Notes: a model not told the origin generated them from the letters alone. 35,347 nucleotides of DNA from SIG710 sp045587665 (GCA_045587665.1 JAZNCT010000096.1:1-35347), one strand, 5' to 3'; shown: positions 23,820-32,170, counted from the first letter of the stretch. Numbers and translations are program-made.

Positions 23820-24734
23820 ATGCTTTCAAACGATAAAAGATATGATATATACCGTGCGGCGAAAAACTTGATGCTTGTGATTTCCGGTACTCTTATTCTT
23901 GCTTTTGGAACTGCTATATTTATATTGCCTTTTGAACTTGTTGCGGGCGGAGTTTCGGGTATAGCTTTGATTCTTGACAGGCTGCTGCCCTTCGAATTTT
24001 TGACTATCGACATCATTGTGACCGTGATAACTTGGCTTTTGTTTTTTATGGGACTGCTGTTTTTGGGCAAAGACTTTGCCATGAAAACCCTTATATCTTC
24101 AATAATCTACCCAATAGCACTTTCTTTATTTTTGAAATTGGTCGATCCGGCTGTGCTTGACGGATTTTTCTGCCTTGCAAAATCGGGATATGCCGATCTT
24201 TCTCTGATACTTGCGGCAAGCGTTGGCGGTGTTTTTGTTGGTGCGGGATGTGCTATAACTTTCCTCGGAGGTGGCTCAACCGGTGGGGTGGATATAGTGG
24301 CATTTACTATATGCCGATTTGCAAAGAAGCTTAAGAGCTCGGTTGTAATTTTTACAATAGATGCTCTGACGGTGCTTCTTGGCATGTTTATTATAGGCGA
24401 TCTGGTGCTCACACTGCTGGGAATCTTATCGGCACTTATATCTGCTATGGTTATTGACAAGGTGTTCCTTGGAACATCGCGTGCTTTTATAGCCAACATC
24501 ATAACAGAAAAATACAGTGAGATAAATGCTGAGATAATCGAAAAACTTGAAAGGACCACAACTTTTTTTGATGCCAAGGGCGGGTTTACCGGCAAAGAGA
24601 GAAAGGTGATGATGCTTTCATTTACAATGTCTCAGTATGCAGATCTTATAAGCATAGTAAATCGGCATGACAAAAAAGCTTTTGTAACTATTCACAGTGC
24701 ACACGAGATCAACGGAGAAGGCTGGACAAGGTGA
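23820..24734 (+). CDS. YitT family membrane protein (DUF161 + DUF2179)
   Basis: The protein has 304 residues with about five TM segments in the N-terminal 200 residues (for example LMLVISGTLILAFGTAIFIL and ITWLLFFMGLLFLG) and a soluble C-terminal domain of about 85 residues. The blocks LPFELVAGGVSGIALIL and GAGCAITFLGGGSTGGVDI are the glycine-rich motifs of the YitT/YebE/YpjC group; the C-terminus (RTTTFFDAKGGFTGKERKVMMLSFTMSQYADL) fits DUF2179. Biochemical function of the family is unknown, though a transport or small-molecule-binding role is usually supposed. The site TGGAGGGAAT precedes the ATG. It has its own promoter and terminator, so it is monocistronic. Confidence 0.92.
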   Translation: MLSNDKRYDIYRAAKNLMLVISGTLILAFGTAIFILPFELVAGGVSGIALILDRLLPFEFLTIDIIVTVITWLLFFMGLLFLGKDFAMKTLISSIIYPIALSLFLKLVDPAVLDGFFCLAKSGYADLSLILAASVGGVFVGAGCAITFLGGGSTGGVDIVAFTICRFAKKLKSSVVIFTIDALTVLLGMFIIGDLVLTLLGILSALISAMVIDKVFLGTSRAFIANIITEKYSEINAEIIEKLERTTTFFDAKGGFTGKERKVMMLSFTMSQYADLISIVNRHDKKAFVTIHSAHEINGEGWTR

Positions 24735-24739
24735 TGCTT

Positions 24740-24780
24740 GGTGCTGTTTCATGTAGATGGAACAGCACCTTTTTTATTTT
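24740..24780 (+). terminator. Intrinsic terminator of the YitT-family gene
   Basis: GGTGCTGTT (24740-24748) and AACAGCACC (24761-24769) form the stem, extended inward by CAT/ATG, and a run TTTTTTATTTTT follows. Confidence 0.9.
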
Positions 24781-24896
24781 TGGAAATAAAAAACTGTGTT
24801 TTGCATAATATTGATTAAAGGATTATTAAAAAATTCTGACCTGTCTCAAATGGATAAAAAAGGCAATATATTTTCTGCGCAAAAAACGCAAAATGC

Positions 24897-24925
24897 TTGA
24901 CAAAATTGTCGAAATATGTTATCAT
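24897..24925 (+). promoter_or_regulatory. Promoter of the zinc-ribbon operon
   Basis: TTGACA (24897-24902), 17-bp spacer, TATCAT (24920-24925). The leader of about 70 nt holds a second copy of a TTTCT-GCGCAAAAAA-type motif (about 24950-24967) whose first copy (about 24872-24885) lies just upstream of the -35, a possible repeated regulatory element. GAGGTG precedes ATG 25001. Confidence 0.6.
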
Positions 24926-25000
24926 AATATATAATTATACCGATTGTGATTTCTTTGCGCAAAAAAATACTTGCGTAAGTTCAACATTGTGAGGTGATCA

Positions 25001-26392
25001 ATGATGAAATGCCACAATTGTAAAAATGAAATCAGAAATGATGCTAATTTTTGTGTTCACTGCGGTACGCCGGTTTTAAAGCAAGAGCCGGATACTCAGC
25101 CGATGGTAAATGCGGATGCAGATGAAAAGATTGTTATACCTGTGGTTCAAAATGAGGCTATCAGAAGAACACCTGTTGAGCCGGAAGCTGTGGCAGAAGA
25201 GACCGAAAGCTATACTGTGCCTGCAGAAGAGACATTGGCAGAGCATGAACATGAAGCAATTAAGTTGGAAGTGCCTTCTGTTATAATATCCAATTCATTG
25301 CAAGTTTGTGAAGAACCGGTTAAGGATACTTCACCTGTGACAGAGATGATACCTCAGGAGGAAGCAATATGTGAGATTCCCAAACAGGTGAATAGAGAAG
25401 ATCTTTCCGTTGGTGATGTGCCGTTTGCGACAGGTAACGAGCCTTATGCCGGTGGGGTATCAAACAGACCCGCCCCGGAAAAAACGGAATATGCCACTTA
25501 TATGCCTCCGCCAAATCCGGCTCTTGAAGAAAAGTGGGCAAAGGGTGCAAAAAAACGAGCAAAGATCGCAGCAAAAGAGGCAAAAGAACGCGAAAAGCTT
25601 GAGGCTAAAGCAGCCAAGCTGAGGGCGAAATTTGAAGCCAAAGAAGCTAAGCGAAGAGCAAAGGCGAGAAAGAAAAAACACACGGGGCTTGTGGTGTTCC
25701 TTGTAATTTTGGTCCTTTTGCTGCTCTCCTCGATAGCCGTTGGCGCATGGTTTGTTCACGACAGGGAAATTATAGACCTTGAAGAAATGTTCCCTTGGAT
25801 GCCTGAGATCCCCGATTTTCCCGAGATAGGCTTTTTAGCAGGATTTTTGGAGGATGAAGCCGAAAAGCCGGATGAAGATGAAGATGAAGATGAGACCGAG
25901 GATGAGGACGAGGAAACCGATGATCCTGATGAGACGGAAGATGAAAATGAACCGATCGAAGATGATGAAAAGGTCACATACTGCGATGCAGTGACAGACG
26001 GAGCATTTGCACTCGTCGATTCAAAATCTGAGGTCATGACCGAAGAGGAATATGAAAAAGTACTTAAAAAGGCGAAGAATGTTTCTGAAGAAAACGAAAT
26101 ATCTATCATTCTCATAATTGACGAGGACATTTTCGGTGACAATGATGAGGCTGAGGAATATATGATAGATGCCTGCGATGCCTTGTTTGAAAACTATTCG
26201 GGAGTGATAGATGATTATTGCATCTTCTTCATTGATTCTGAGCAGAACAGCTGTTATTCAATGATCAGCGAAGCGGCTGCTCCGGACGATGGTGACGAAT
26301 ATAAAAAGCTGCTTGGCAGCTTTGGCAAAAACGTTAAAGAGGATGGCTACAAAAAGGCAATCATTAAGCTTTTAGACGGTTTGTCATTTTAA
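25001..26392 (+). CDS. Zinc-ribbon membrane protein with acidic linker and TPM-like C-terminal domain
   Basis: The protein has 463 residues. In order: an N-terminal zinc ribbon with two CxxC pairs (CHNCKNE and CVHCGTP); a Glu/Pro-rich spacer; a strongly basic Ala/Lys helix (about 182-228, repeated KAKEAK-type units); one TM (about 229-251, GLVVFLVILVLLLLSSIAVG); a very acidic Asp/Glu stretch (about 286-324); and a C-terminal domain (about 325-463) containing ISIILIIDEDIFGDN and IDDYCIFFIDSEQNS, which recalls the TPM (TLP18.3/Psb32/MOLO-1) fold. With no signal peptide and the positive-inside rule, the ribbon should be cytosolic and the TPM-like domain outside. First gene of a three-gene operon, 15 nt before the next. 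Function unknown. A histidine kinase or phosphatase signature is absent. Confidence 0.85.
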   Translation: MMKCHNCKNEIRNDANFCVHCGTPVLKQEPDTQPMVNADADEKIVIPVVQNEAIRRTPVEPEAVAEETESYTVPAEETLAEHEHEAIKLEVPSVIISNSLQVCEEPVKDTSPVTEMIPQEEAICEIPKQVNREDLSVGDVPFATGNEPYAGGVSNRPAPEKTEYATYMPPPNPALEEKWAKGAKKRAKIAAKEAKEREKLEAKAAKLRAKFEAKEAKRRAKARKKKHTGLVVFLVILVLLLLSSIAVGAWFVHDREIIDLEEMFPWMPEIPDFPEIGFLAGFLEDEAEKPDEDEDEDETEDEDEETDDPDETEDENEPIEDDEKVTYCDAVTDGAFALVDSKSEVMTEEEYEKVLKKAKNVSEENEISIILIIDEDIFGDNDEAEEYMIDACDALFENYSGVIDDYCIFFIDSEQNSCYSMISEAAAPDDGDEYKKLLGSFGKNVKEDGYKKAIIKLLDGLSF

Positions 26393-26413
26393 AATTTTTA
26401 GGAGGAAATGAAA

Positions 26414-28267
26414 ATGATTGTATGCCCAAAATGCAACAAGCAGCTTGAAGACGGAGCAAAGTTCTGCGATGGCTGCGGAAATCGAATCGAACAGGCGGCA
26501 ACAGTATTTTGCCCCAACTGCGGAAATGCTACAAGCTCTGAATATGAATATTGCCAGAGATGCGGCTTTTCTATCTCAACCAAGCCCTCTGCACCAAAGG
26601 TCAAAAAGGCTTTCCCTGTAAAGGCTATCGGAATTGCAGCTGCAGCTGTTGTTGCAGTGCTGCTCCTTATTCTTGTTGTTCCCAAGCTCTTTGGCGGAAG
26701 CAAGGGTGATAACTACGCTTTCTATATCAAGGATGATGAAGTTTTCTACCGTAACCTGAATAAAAAAGAGGCTCAGCAGGCAACAGATAAGTTCCTTGAC
26801 GATATGGATGCTTCCAACTCTGCTCTTGCTTCTGATGCTTATGACATCGGTATGATGTTTAGTCTCAGTGAAGACGGCAAGATCCTCTTCCACCCCGACA
26901 AGCTCAGCGATGAAGATGAGGGTTACACTCTCTATTACAGCTATATGAGCAAGCTGGATAAGGACGCAACAAAGATAGATTCTGATATCGACTACTACTA
27001 TGCAAACGACAAGGGTACCGTTGTTACATATCTTAAGGATAACGACGGCAGTGGCGGCGTTCTTTATCAGTATAGCGTAAAATCAGGCGACAAGAACAAG
27101 ATCGCAAGCGATATCGTTGATTTCTATGCTCTTTCTGACGGAAAGACCGTTATATTCAAGAACGATGACGGCGATCTCTACCTCAAGTCCGGAAGCAAGG
27201 ATAAAGAGAAGATCGACAGCGATGTTGAAAGCATCGAAAGCTATGGCGAAAAGGCTGTATACTATATGAAGGAAGACGTCCTTTATGCTTGCGAATATGG
27301 CAAGGATAAGCAGAAGATCGCTTCCGGTGTATCGAATGTTATTAACATATATGAATCCGGCGAGATCTATTATGTTGAAACAGAGACCGACAAGATAAGC
27401 GCAATGGATATGGTCAATGATGACGTTGAGGATGACGAGGATTATGACGATATCCGCGAGGCACTCGAAAACATGGAATATGAAAAGCAGACATCTACAC
27501 TGTTCTATTATGACGGCAAGAATGTTGAAACAGTCTGCGACACATACACCGGCTGGGCAAACTATGCTTACGATGAGGCAGTTCTTATTTGCTACACAGC
27601 AGCCGCTGAAATAAAGCTTTCTGATATGGAAGATGCTTGGGATTTCTATGATCTGCTTTATGAGGCAGAGCGCGAAACAGCAGTTGTTGTAGGCAAAACA
27701 CTTGTTCCTTTTGACTATGAGGATGCAAGATATTTCGATATTTCTGACGACGGCAAGCTGGTATACTTTATGACAGATGTGGATGACGAAACATACGAGG
27801 GCGACCTTTGCAGCTTTACTGTTTCTGATAAGGGCAAGCTGGGCGATGTTAAGACCTGCGACAGCGATGTATATGCGCAGAGCACAAGATTCCTTTCGGA
27901 TGACAGATATATGTATCTCAAAGACTATGATGATGATGACGCCAAGGGCGAGCTCTTTGTAAACGGAAAGAGCGTTGCATCCGATGTTTATGAATACAGC
28001 ATAAGCTACAGCAAGGATTCGGAAAAGCTCTACTTCTATACTGACCGCGACACAGAAAAGGCACGCGGAACTCTTAATGCATACAACGGCAAGAAGGTTC
28101 AGAAGGTAGCTGACGATGTTTATACATACCGTCTCAGCTCTCACGGCGATGTTCTCTTCCTTTCCGATTACAGCCTGAAGAACTATAAGGGCGATCTCTA
28201 TCGCTGGACAAAGGGTGATCCTAAGAAGATTGACGAGGACGTTGTTGCAATTCTTCCCGTATACTAA
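26414..28267 (+). CDS. Double zinc-ribbon membrane protein with propeller-like outer domain
   Basis: The protein (617 residues) opens with two zinc ribbons (CPKCNKQ-CDGCGN and CPNCGNA-CQRCGFS; cysteines about 4, 7, 18, 21 and 33, 36, 47, 50), a short Lys/Pro linker, one TM (about 69-89, IGIAAAAVVAVLLLILVV) and an outer region of about 520 residues. That region repeats units such as a-short-strand/DDGDLYLKSGSKDKEKIDSDV, DGKLVYFMTDVDD and YSKDSEKLYFYTDRD, as in WD40-like/DUF5050 beta-propellers. I set the start at ATG 26414, 8 nt after GGAGG (26401-26405); ATG 26408 is only 2 nt from it. Codon use is strongly biased, unlike the gene before it, which suggests a high translation rate. Function is unknown; a sensor or scaffold is a guess. 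Confidence 0.85.
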   Translation: MIVCPKCNKQLEDGAKFCDGCGNRIEQAATVFCPNCGNATSSEYEYCQRCGFSISTKPSAPKVKKAFPVKAIGIAAAAVVAVLLLILVVPKLFGGSKGDNYAFYIKDDEVFYRNLNKKEAQQATDKFLDDMDASNSALASDAYDIGMMFSLSEDGKILFHPDKLSDEDEGYTLYYSYMSKLDKDATKIDSDIDYYYANDKGTVVTYLKDNDGSGGVLYQYSVKSGDKNKIASDIVDFYALSDGKTVIFKNDDGDLYLKSGSKDKEKIDSDVESIESYGEKAVYYMKEDVLYACEYGKDKQKIASGVSNVINIYESGEIYYVETETDKISAMDMVNDDVEDDEDYDDIREALENMEYEKQTSTLFYYDGKNVETVCDTYTGWANYAYDEAVLICYTAAAEIKLSDMEDAWDFYDLLYEAERETAVVVGKTLVPFDYEDARYFDISDDGKLVYFMTDVDDETYEGDLCSFTVSDKGKLGDVKTCDSDVYAQSTRFLSDDRYMYLKDYDDDDAKGELFVNGKSVASDVYEYSISYSKDSEKLYFYTDRDTEKARGTLNAYNGKKVQKVADDVYTYRLSSHGDVLFLSDYSLKNYKGDLYRWTKGDPKKIDEDVVAILPVY

Positions 28268-28291
28268 TAAAACTACTCCCGGAGGTCTGTA

Positions 28292-28708
28292 ATGGCTGAA
28301 GTATTTGAAAGATTTAAGTCTTCGGTTAACAGAGGAATTACCACAATAAGTGTGAAAACTTCTTCTTCTCTTGAAAAATCCAAGCTGAAGACTCACATAG
28401 AATCTCTGCAATCCGACATCAAAAAGCTCTACTATGTTGTTGGCGAAAAGTTCTATGAAAACTGGGCAAGTGAATCATCCACAATGGATCAGCTGCCCGA
28501 CCTGCTTGAGAGCATCAAGCAGAAAAAGCAGGAGATACTTGACCTCACTGCATCTCTTGAGTCTATTGACGATAGAGATAATCAGATACTCGGAAACGTA
28601 AAGCCCGAGCCAAAGCCCGAAGTCAAAAAATTCATCTGCTTTAACTGCGGTGCACAGTATGATGCTCCCGTAAATTTCTGCAGAAGCTGCGGTCAAAAGC
28701 TGCAGTAA
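28292..28708 (+). CDS. Small coiled-coil protein with C-terminal zinc ribbon
   Basis: This 138-residue protein has no TM or signal. The first two thirds are helical and coiled-coil-like (SSLEKSKLKTHIESLQSDI, LLESIKQKKQEILDLTASLE); a PEPKPE hinge at about 105-110 leads to a zinc ribbon with cysteines at about 116, 119, 130 and 133 (CFNCGAQ, CRSCGQK). The layout mirrors the ribbons of the two upstream proteins but with the ribbon at the C-terminus. It follows gene two by 24 nt with GGAGG 6 nt before the ATG, so it belongs to the same operon. It may be a cytosolic partner that binds the ribbons or helices of the membrane proteins. Similar zinc-ribbon coiled-coil proteins occur in Clostridia without known function. 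Confidence 0.82.
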   Translation: MAEVFERFKSSVNRGITTISVKTSSSLEKSKLKTHIESLQSDIKKLYYVVGEKFYENWASESSTMDQLPDLLESIKQKKQEILDLTASLESIDDRDNQILGNVKPEPKPEVKKFICFNCGAQYDAPVNFCRSCGQKLQ

Positions 28709-28755
28709 TATGGGCGGCCGCAGGCTGCTTGTATACAGATAAAGAGTTTTAATTT

Positions 28756-28784
28756 ATCCCTGCAAAGGAATCCTTTGCAGGGAT
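28756..28784. terminator. Perfect 14-1-14 palindrome after the zinc-ribbon operon
   Basis: ATCCCTGCAAAGGA (28756-28769) and TCCTTTGCAGGGAT (28771-28784) are exact complements with one base between them. The plus-strand tail is only ATATCTGTTT, so it is a poor Rho-independent terminator by T-tract, but its place 47 nt after the last stop suggests 3' end formation or transcript protection. Confidence 0.55.
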
Positions 28785-28869
28785 ATCTGTTTAAAGAGGT
28801 TTAAGCAAGCAGTGAGAAAGGGCTGATAAGAATTTAAATGAAAATAAATGAGAAAAATATAAACAGCCC

Positions 28870-28898
28870 TTGACAAATTATAAAAGAACTGTTATAAT
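28870..28898 (+). promoter_or_regulatory. Consensus sigma-A promoter of the lysine operon
   Basis: TTGACA (28870-28875), exactly 17 bp, TATAAT (28893-28898): a perfect promoter. It fires about 5 nt before the riboswitch P1 stem begins at 28910. Confidence 0.9.
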
Positions 28899-28909
28899 AC
28901 TCCCATAAG

Positions 28910-29153
28910 GATAGAGGCGCGCATGACATGATTATGCCCGGCGGCAAGCTTTCGCAGAGTTTTGCCGGGCTGAAAGGGGATTGCGCCGAGGGATGCCCGG
29001 GCGAAAGGCATCACCGGTATGGGGGAATAAGATCTGCCGTACTGTCGCGTTTTTGCGGAGAGCTATCGGTCAATAAGCTATGCTTTGGGAGATCCCTCCC
29101 TAATATCTGTTATTGAACGGTAGCCAATTCGTGAGAGTTGGCTCTATTTTTTT
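28910..29153 (+). ncRNA. Lysine riboswitch (L-box) with terminator/antiterminator
   Basis: Conserved lysine-aptamer elements are seen in order: AGAGGCGCG after the P1 5' strand GATAG (28910-28914), GCTGAAAGGGGATTGCGCCG, the long P3-P5 region, and TACTGTCGC followed by GCGGAGAGCTATC, whose CTATC (29063-29067) closes P1. Downstream, the terminator stem AGCCAATTC/GAGTTGGCT (29122-29143, GTGA loop) plus TATTTTTTT is followed at once by the dapA ribosome binding site. An alternative pairing of 29063-29076 with 29110-29123 uses the P1 3' strand and the first bases of the terminator. So lysine binding should keep P1 closed, free the terminator arm and stop transcription. Its host is the DAP/lysine operon, which agrees with the known role. 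Confidence 0.94.
29122..29153 (+). terminator. Lysine-riboswitch intrinsic terminator
   Basis: A 9-bp stem (29122-29130 with 29135-29143, one T-G pair, GTGA loop) runs into CTATTTTTTT. It overlaps the antiterminator pairing segment at 29110-29123 by two bases. Confidence 0.88.
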
Positions 29154-29181
29154 ACATCAGGTAAAAGAAAGGAAACCTAAA

Positions 29182-30075
29182 ATGGCAAAGAATAAGAAAA
29201 CAATTTTTGAGGGGGCGGCAACTGCCCTTGTAACACCACTTACTGAGAACGGTATTGATTATGATGCTTTTGGAAAGCTCATAGATTGGCAGATAGAAAG
29301 CGGCATTGATGCTCTTGTTGTCTGCGGAACAACGGGCGAAGCATCGACCCTCACCGACGATGAGCACAGAGAAGCTATCGACTATTGCGTTAAGCGTACT
29401 GCAGGCAGAGTGCCCGTTATCGCCGGCACAGGATCAAACGACACAGGCTATGCACTTGATCTTACCCGCTGTGCCTCAGAATCCGGCGCCGATGCTATGC
29501 TGGTGGTGACACCCTATTATAATAAGGCTACTCAAAAGGGCCTAATAAAAATGTTCACAACGCTTGCAGATGCTTCGGATAAGCCGATAATTCTTTATAA
29601 TGTTCCCGGCAGAACAGGCATGAATATCGAGCCTGCAACATATCTTGCTCTTGCCGACCATCCAAACATTTCGGCTATCAAAGAGGCTAACGGAAATATA
29701 TCAAAGATAGTTGAAACGGTTACTCTTGTTGGGGATAAGCTTGATATTTATTCCGGAAATGACGACCAGATCGTACCTATAATGGCTTGCGGAGGCAAGG
29801 GCGTTATTTCGGTTCTTTCAAATCTTATTCCCGGAGAAACGAGCGAAATATGCAAGGCATTTATGCGCGGAGAAACCGCAAAGAGTATGCAGATGCAGTC
29901 AAAGTATCTTTCTCTTATTAATGCACTTTTCTGCGAGGTGAATCCCATACCCGTTAAGGCGGCAATGAGTGCTATGGGCTATTGCGAGAATTATCTGCGC
30001 CTTCCTCTCACAACAATGGAGGAAGCAAACGAAGCAAAGCTCATTTCCATTATGAAGTCTCACGGAATAATTTAA
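29182..30075 (+). CDS. dapA: 4-hydroxy-tetrahydrodipicolinate synthase
   Basis: This cytosolic enzyme (297 residues) condenses pyruvate with aspartate semialdehyde, the first committed step to diaminopimelate and lysine. It has ATALVTPLTENG at the N-terminus, VCGTTGEASTLTDDEH, VTPYYNKATQKGL, LYNVPGRTGMNI and the Schiff-base lysine in ISAIKEANG (about K167). I use ATG 29182, with AAAGGAAA 8 nt upstream; an ATG at 29113 lies in the riboswitch terminator region. It is the first gene behind the lysine riboswitch, 13 nt before dapB. Confidence 0.97.
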   Translation: MAKNKKTIFEGAATALVTPLTENGIDYDAFGKLIDWQIESGIDALVVCGTTGEASTLTDDEHREAIDYCVKRTAGRVPVIAGTGSNDTGYALDLTRCASESGADAMLVVTPYYNKATQKGLIKMFTTLADASDKPIILYNVPGRTGMNIEPATYLALADHPNISAIKEANGNISKIVETVTLVGDKLDIYSGNDDQIVPIMACGGKGVISVLSNLIPGETSEICKAFMRGETAKSMQMQSKYLSLINALFCEVNPIPVKAAMSAMGYCENYLRLPLTTMEEANEAKLISIMKSHGII

Positions 30076-30088
30076 GGGGTATTCTGAA

Positions 30089-30832
30089 ATGAAGGTTATA
30101 GTTTGCGGTGCATCCGGAAAAATGGGCAAAGAGCTTATAGGGGCTATTGAGGGCGGATATGGCTCTGCCACTCTTGCGGCGGCTACAGATATAGTTTTGC
30201 CCATAGTTAATTGCCCGGCATACACGGATATTTCTCTTGTTAATGAGGAAGCAGATATCATAATAGACTTTTCTCATCACAGTGCAACAAGGTCCCTTGT
30301 GGACTATGCAAAGAGCAAAAAGCTTCCTTTGATCATTGCCACCACGGGTCAGACCGATGAAGAAAAAGAGATGATATATAAGGCGGCAGAGGAGATACCT
30401 GTGTTTTATTCGGGAAATATGTCTATTGGCATTGCTTTACTTGTCTCTCTTGTAAAGCAGGCTGTGAAGATATTTCCCGATGCCGATGTTGAGATAACAG
30501 AGGTTCATCACAATCAAAAGGTGGATGTTCCTTCGGGAACGGCGCTTATGCTTGCTGAGGGTGTCAGGGCAGCAAGAGAAGGCGAGGGCGAGCTTGTTGT
30601 TGGAAGACATGAAAATGGAAAGAGAAAAGCAGGGGAGATCGGCATACATTCCCTTAGAATGGGCAAGGTCATAGGTGAGCACGAGGTCAGGATAGACACA
30701 GGCTCACAGACTTTGACGCTTTCTCATAAATCACACAGCCGTGCACTTTTTGCCGAGGGCGCACTGACAGCGGCAAATTATCTTATAACAAAGGAAAGAG
30801 GTATCTACAGTGTCAACGATATGCTTGGATAA
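30089..30832 (+). CDS. dapB: 4-hydroxy-tetrahydrodipicolinate reductase
   Basis: The protein (247 residues) reduces the dapA product with NAD(P)H. The Rossmann motif VCGASGKMGKEL is at the N-terminus, FSGNMSIG-type YSGNMSIGIALL is in the middle, and the family signature EITEVHHNQKVDVPSGTA holds the catalytic histidine and lysine. The ribosome binding site is AAGGGG within 8-12 nt of ATG 30089. It lies 13 nt after dapA, and lysA begins just after or inside its end. The protein is normal in length. Confidence 0.97.
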   Translation: MKVIVCGASGKMGKELIGAIEGGYGSATLAAATDIVLPIVNCPAYTDISLVNEEADIIIDFSHHSATRSLVDYAKSKKLPLIIATTGQTDEEKEMIYKAAEEIPVFYSGNMSIGIALLVSLVKQAVKIFPDADVEITEVHHNQKVDVPSGTALMLAEGVRAAREGEGELVVGRHENGKRKAGEIGIHSLRMGKVIGEHEVRIDTGSQTLTLSHKSHSRALFAEGALTAANYLITKERGIYSVNDMLG

Positions 30833-30842
30833 AGAAAACGAG

Positions 30843-32141
30843 ATGATATGCAAAAATCTTGGCATAAACGATGAGGGACATTTGACATTTGCCGGTCTTG
30901 ACACGACCCTTCTTGCAAAAAAATACGGCACTCCTCTATATCTTCTTGACGAGGATAAAATCAGAGAAAAATGCCGCATTTACAAGCAGGCAATGAAAAA
31001 GCATTTTGGAGAAGGCTCAATGCCACTCTATGCAGGCAAAGCTCTTTGCATAAAGGATATCTATCGCATTATGCGTGAAGAGGAAATGGGGATAGACGTG
31101 GTTTCTCCCGGAGAGATATATACTGCCGCAGCCGGCGGATTTCCTATGGAAAATTCATATTTTCACGGTAACAACAAGACGGATGAGGATATCGCCTTTG
31201 CAATGGAAAAGGGAGTTGGATATTTTGTTTGCGACAGCGAAACAGAGCTTCTCTGCATTGAGGCTCAGGCGTCAAAAAGAGGAATAATACAAAAGGTTCT
31301 TCTTAGGATCACTCCCGGCATAGATCCACACACACATCAGTCGATAAACACAGGCAGGGTGGATTCAAAATTCGGAGCAGCTATCGAGACAGGTCAGGCA
31401 AAGACTCTTGCCGCACTGACACTGAAACAGACCCATATTCAGCTTGTTGGCTATCACTGTCATATTGGATCACAAATATTTGAAGCTGAACCATTTATTG
31501 ATGCAGCCGAGATAATGCTGAATTTTTCTGCAGATATGAGAGATCAGCTTGGCTTTGAAGCCAAAATAATAAATCTTGGCGGCGGAATGGGGGTTCGCTA
31601 TCTGCCGGAACATCCCGAGATAGATTATGAAGCAAACATTTCCCAAATTGCAGAGCACATGGGGGAGGTCTGCCGCAAACGGGGACTCAGATTTCCATCG
31701 GTGCGCATGGAGCCCGGCAGAAGCATAGTTGCTGATGCAGGTATGACGCTCTATACTGCAGGAACGGTAAAAACTATTCCCGGCTTTAAGAATTATGTGT
31801 CTATCGACGGTGGAATGCCAGACAACCCTCGCTATGCGCTTTATGAATCACCCTACAGCGTTGCTTTGGCAAACAGAATGAGAGATAATAAGGATTTTGT
31901 TTGTACCATTGCCGGCAGGTGCTGTGAGAGCGGCGATATTATTCAGGAAAATGTGGCAATGCCAATGCCAAGGAGAGGCGATACCGTTGCTGTTATGACA
32001 ACAGGGGCATATAATTATTCTATGGCATCAAATTATAACAGAATTCCAAGACCTCCTGTGGTTATGATAAGAAACGGAGAGGATAAACTCAAAATACGCA
32101 GAGAGACATATGAAGATATGCTTTCTTGCGAGAACATTTAA
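30843..32141 (+). CDS. lysA: Diaminopimelate decarboxylase
   Basis: This PLP enzyme (432 residues from this start) converts meso-diaminopimelate to L-lysine in the cytosol. It has the alanine-racemase-like barrel with the PLP lysine in LYAGKALCIKD (about K66), YHCHIGSQIF, NLGGGMGVRYL, MEPGRSIVADAG and the C-terminal CCESGDIIQENV with the active-site cysteine. Start choice: ATG 30843 gives MICKNLGIN, the beginning I recall in relatives; an in-frame GTG at 30810, inside dapB, has a better Shine-Dalgarno (AGAGG, 8 nt upstream) and would add 11 residues. Both are possible. Its presence shows that the DAP is used for lysine as well as cell wall. It ends in a shared terminator. Confidence 0.95.
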   Translation: MICKNLGINDEGHLTFAGLDTTLLAKKYGTPLYLLDEDKIREKCRIYKQAMKKHFGEGSMPLYAGKALCIKDIYRIMREEEMGIDVVSPGEIYTAAAGGFPMENSYFHGNNKTDEDIAFAMEKGVGYFVCDSETELLCIEAQASKRGIIQKVLLRITPGIDPHTHQSINTGRVDSKFGAAIETGQAKTLAALTLKQTHIQLVGYHCHIGSQIFEAEPFIDAAEIMLNFSADMRDQLGFEAKIINLGGGMGVRYLPEHPEIDYEANISQIAEHMGEVCRKRGLRFPSVRMEPGRSIVADAGMTLYTAGTVKTIPGFKNYVSIDGGMPDNPRYALYESPYSVALANRMRDNKDFVCTIAGRCCESGDIIQENVAMPMPRRGDTVAVMTTGAYNYSMASNYNRIPRPPVVMIRNGEDKLKIRRETYEDMLSCENI

Positions 32142-32169
32142 AAAGAAGGGGCTGACCAGCCCCTTCTTT
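32142..32169. terminator. Bidirectional intrinsic terminator between lysA and the PrsA-like gene
   Basis: AAAGAAGGGGCTG (32142-32154) and CAGCCCCTTCTTT (32157-32169) are perfectly complementary, with T-rich runs on either strand. It follows the lysA stop directly and, on the other strand, the PrsA-like gene stop at 32171. Confidence 0.92.
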
Positions 32170-32170
32170 G

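Noticed and set aside
23004..23829. Long open frame antisense to the OB-fold lipoprotein gene
   Set aside because: The product is Cys/Leu/Ile-rich without domain motifs and arises from the biased codon usage of the plus-strand gene.
27083..28411. Long open frame antisense to the second zinc-ribbon gene
   Set aside because: It is a mirror of a strongly codon-biased gene with no start signal or recognisable motif, and the plus-strand gene has zinc ribbons, TM and GGAGG.
28928..29116. Short ATG frame over the lysine aptamer
   Set aside because: It lies within the structured riboswitch, has no ribosome binding site, and codes for Gly/Cys-rich sequence dictated by RNA helices.
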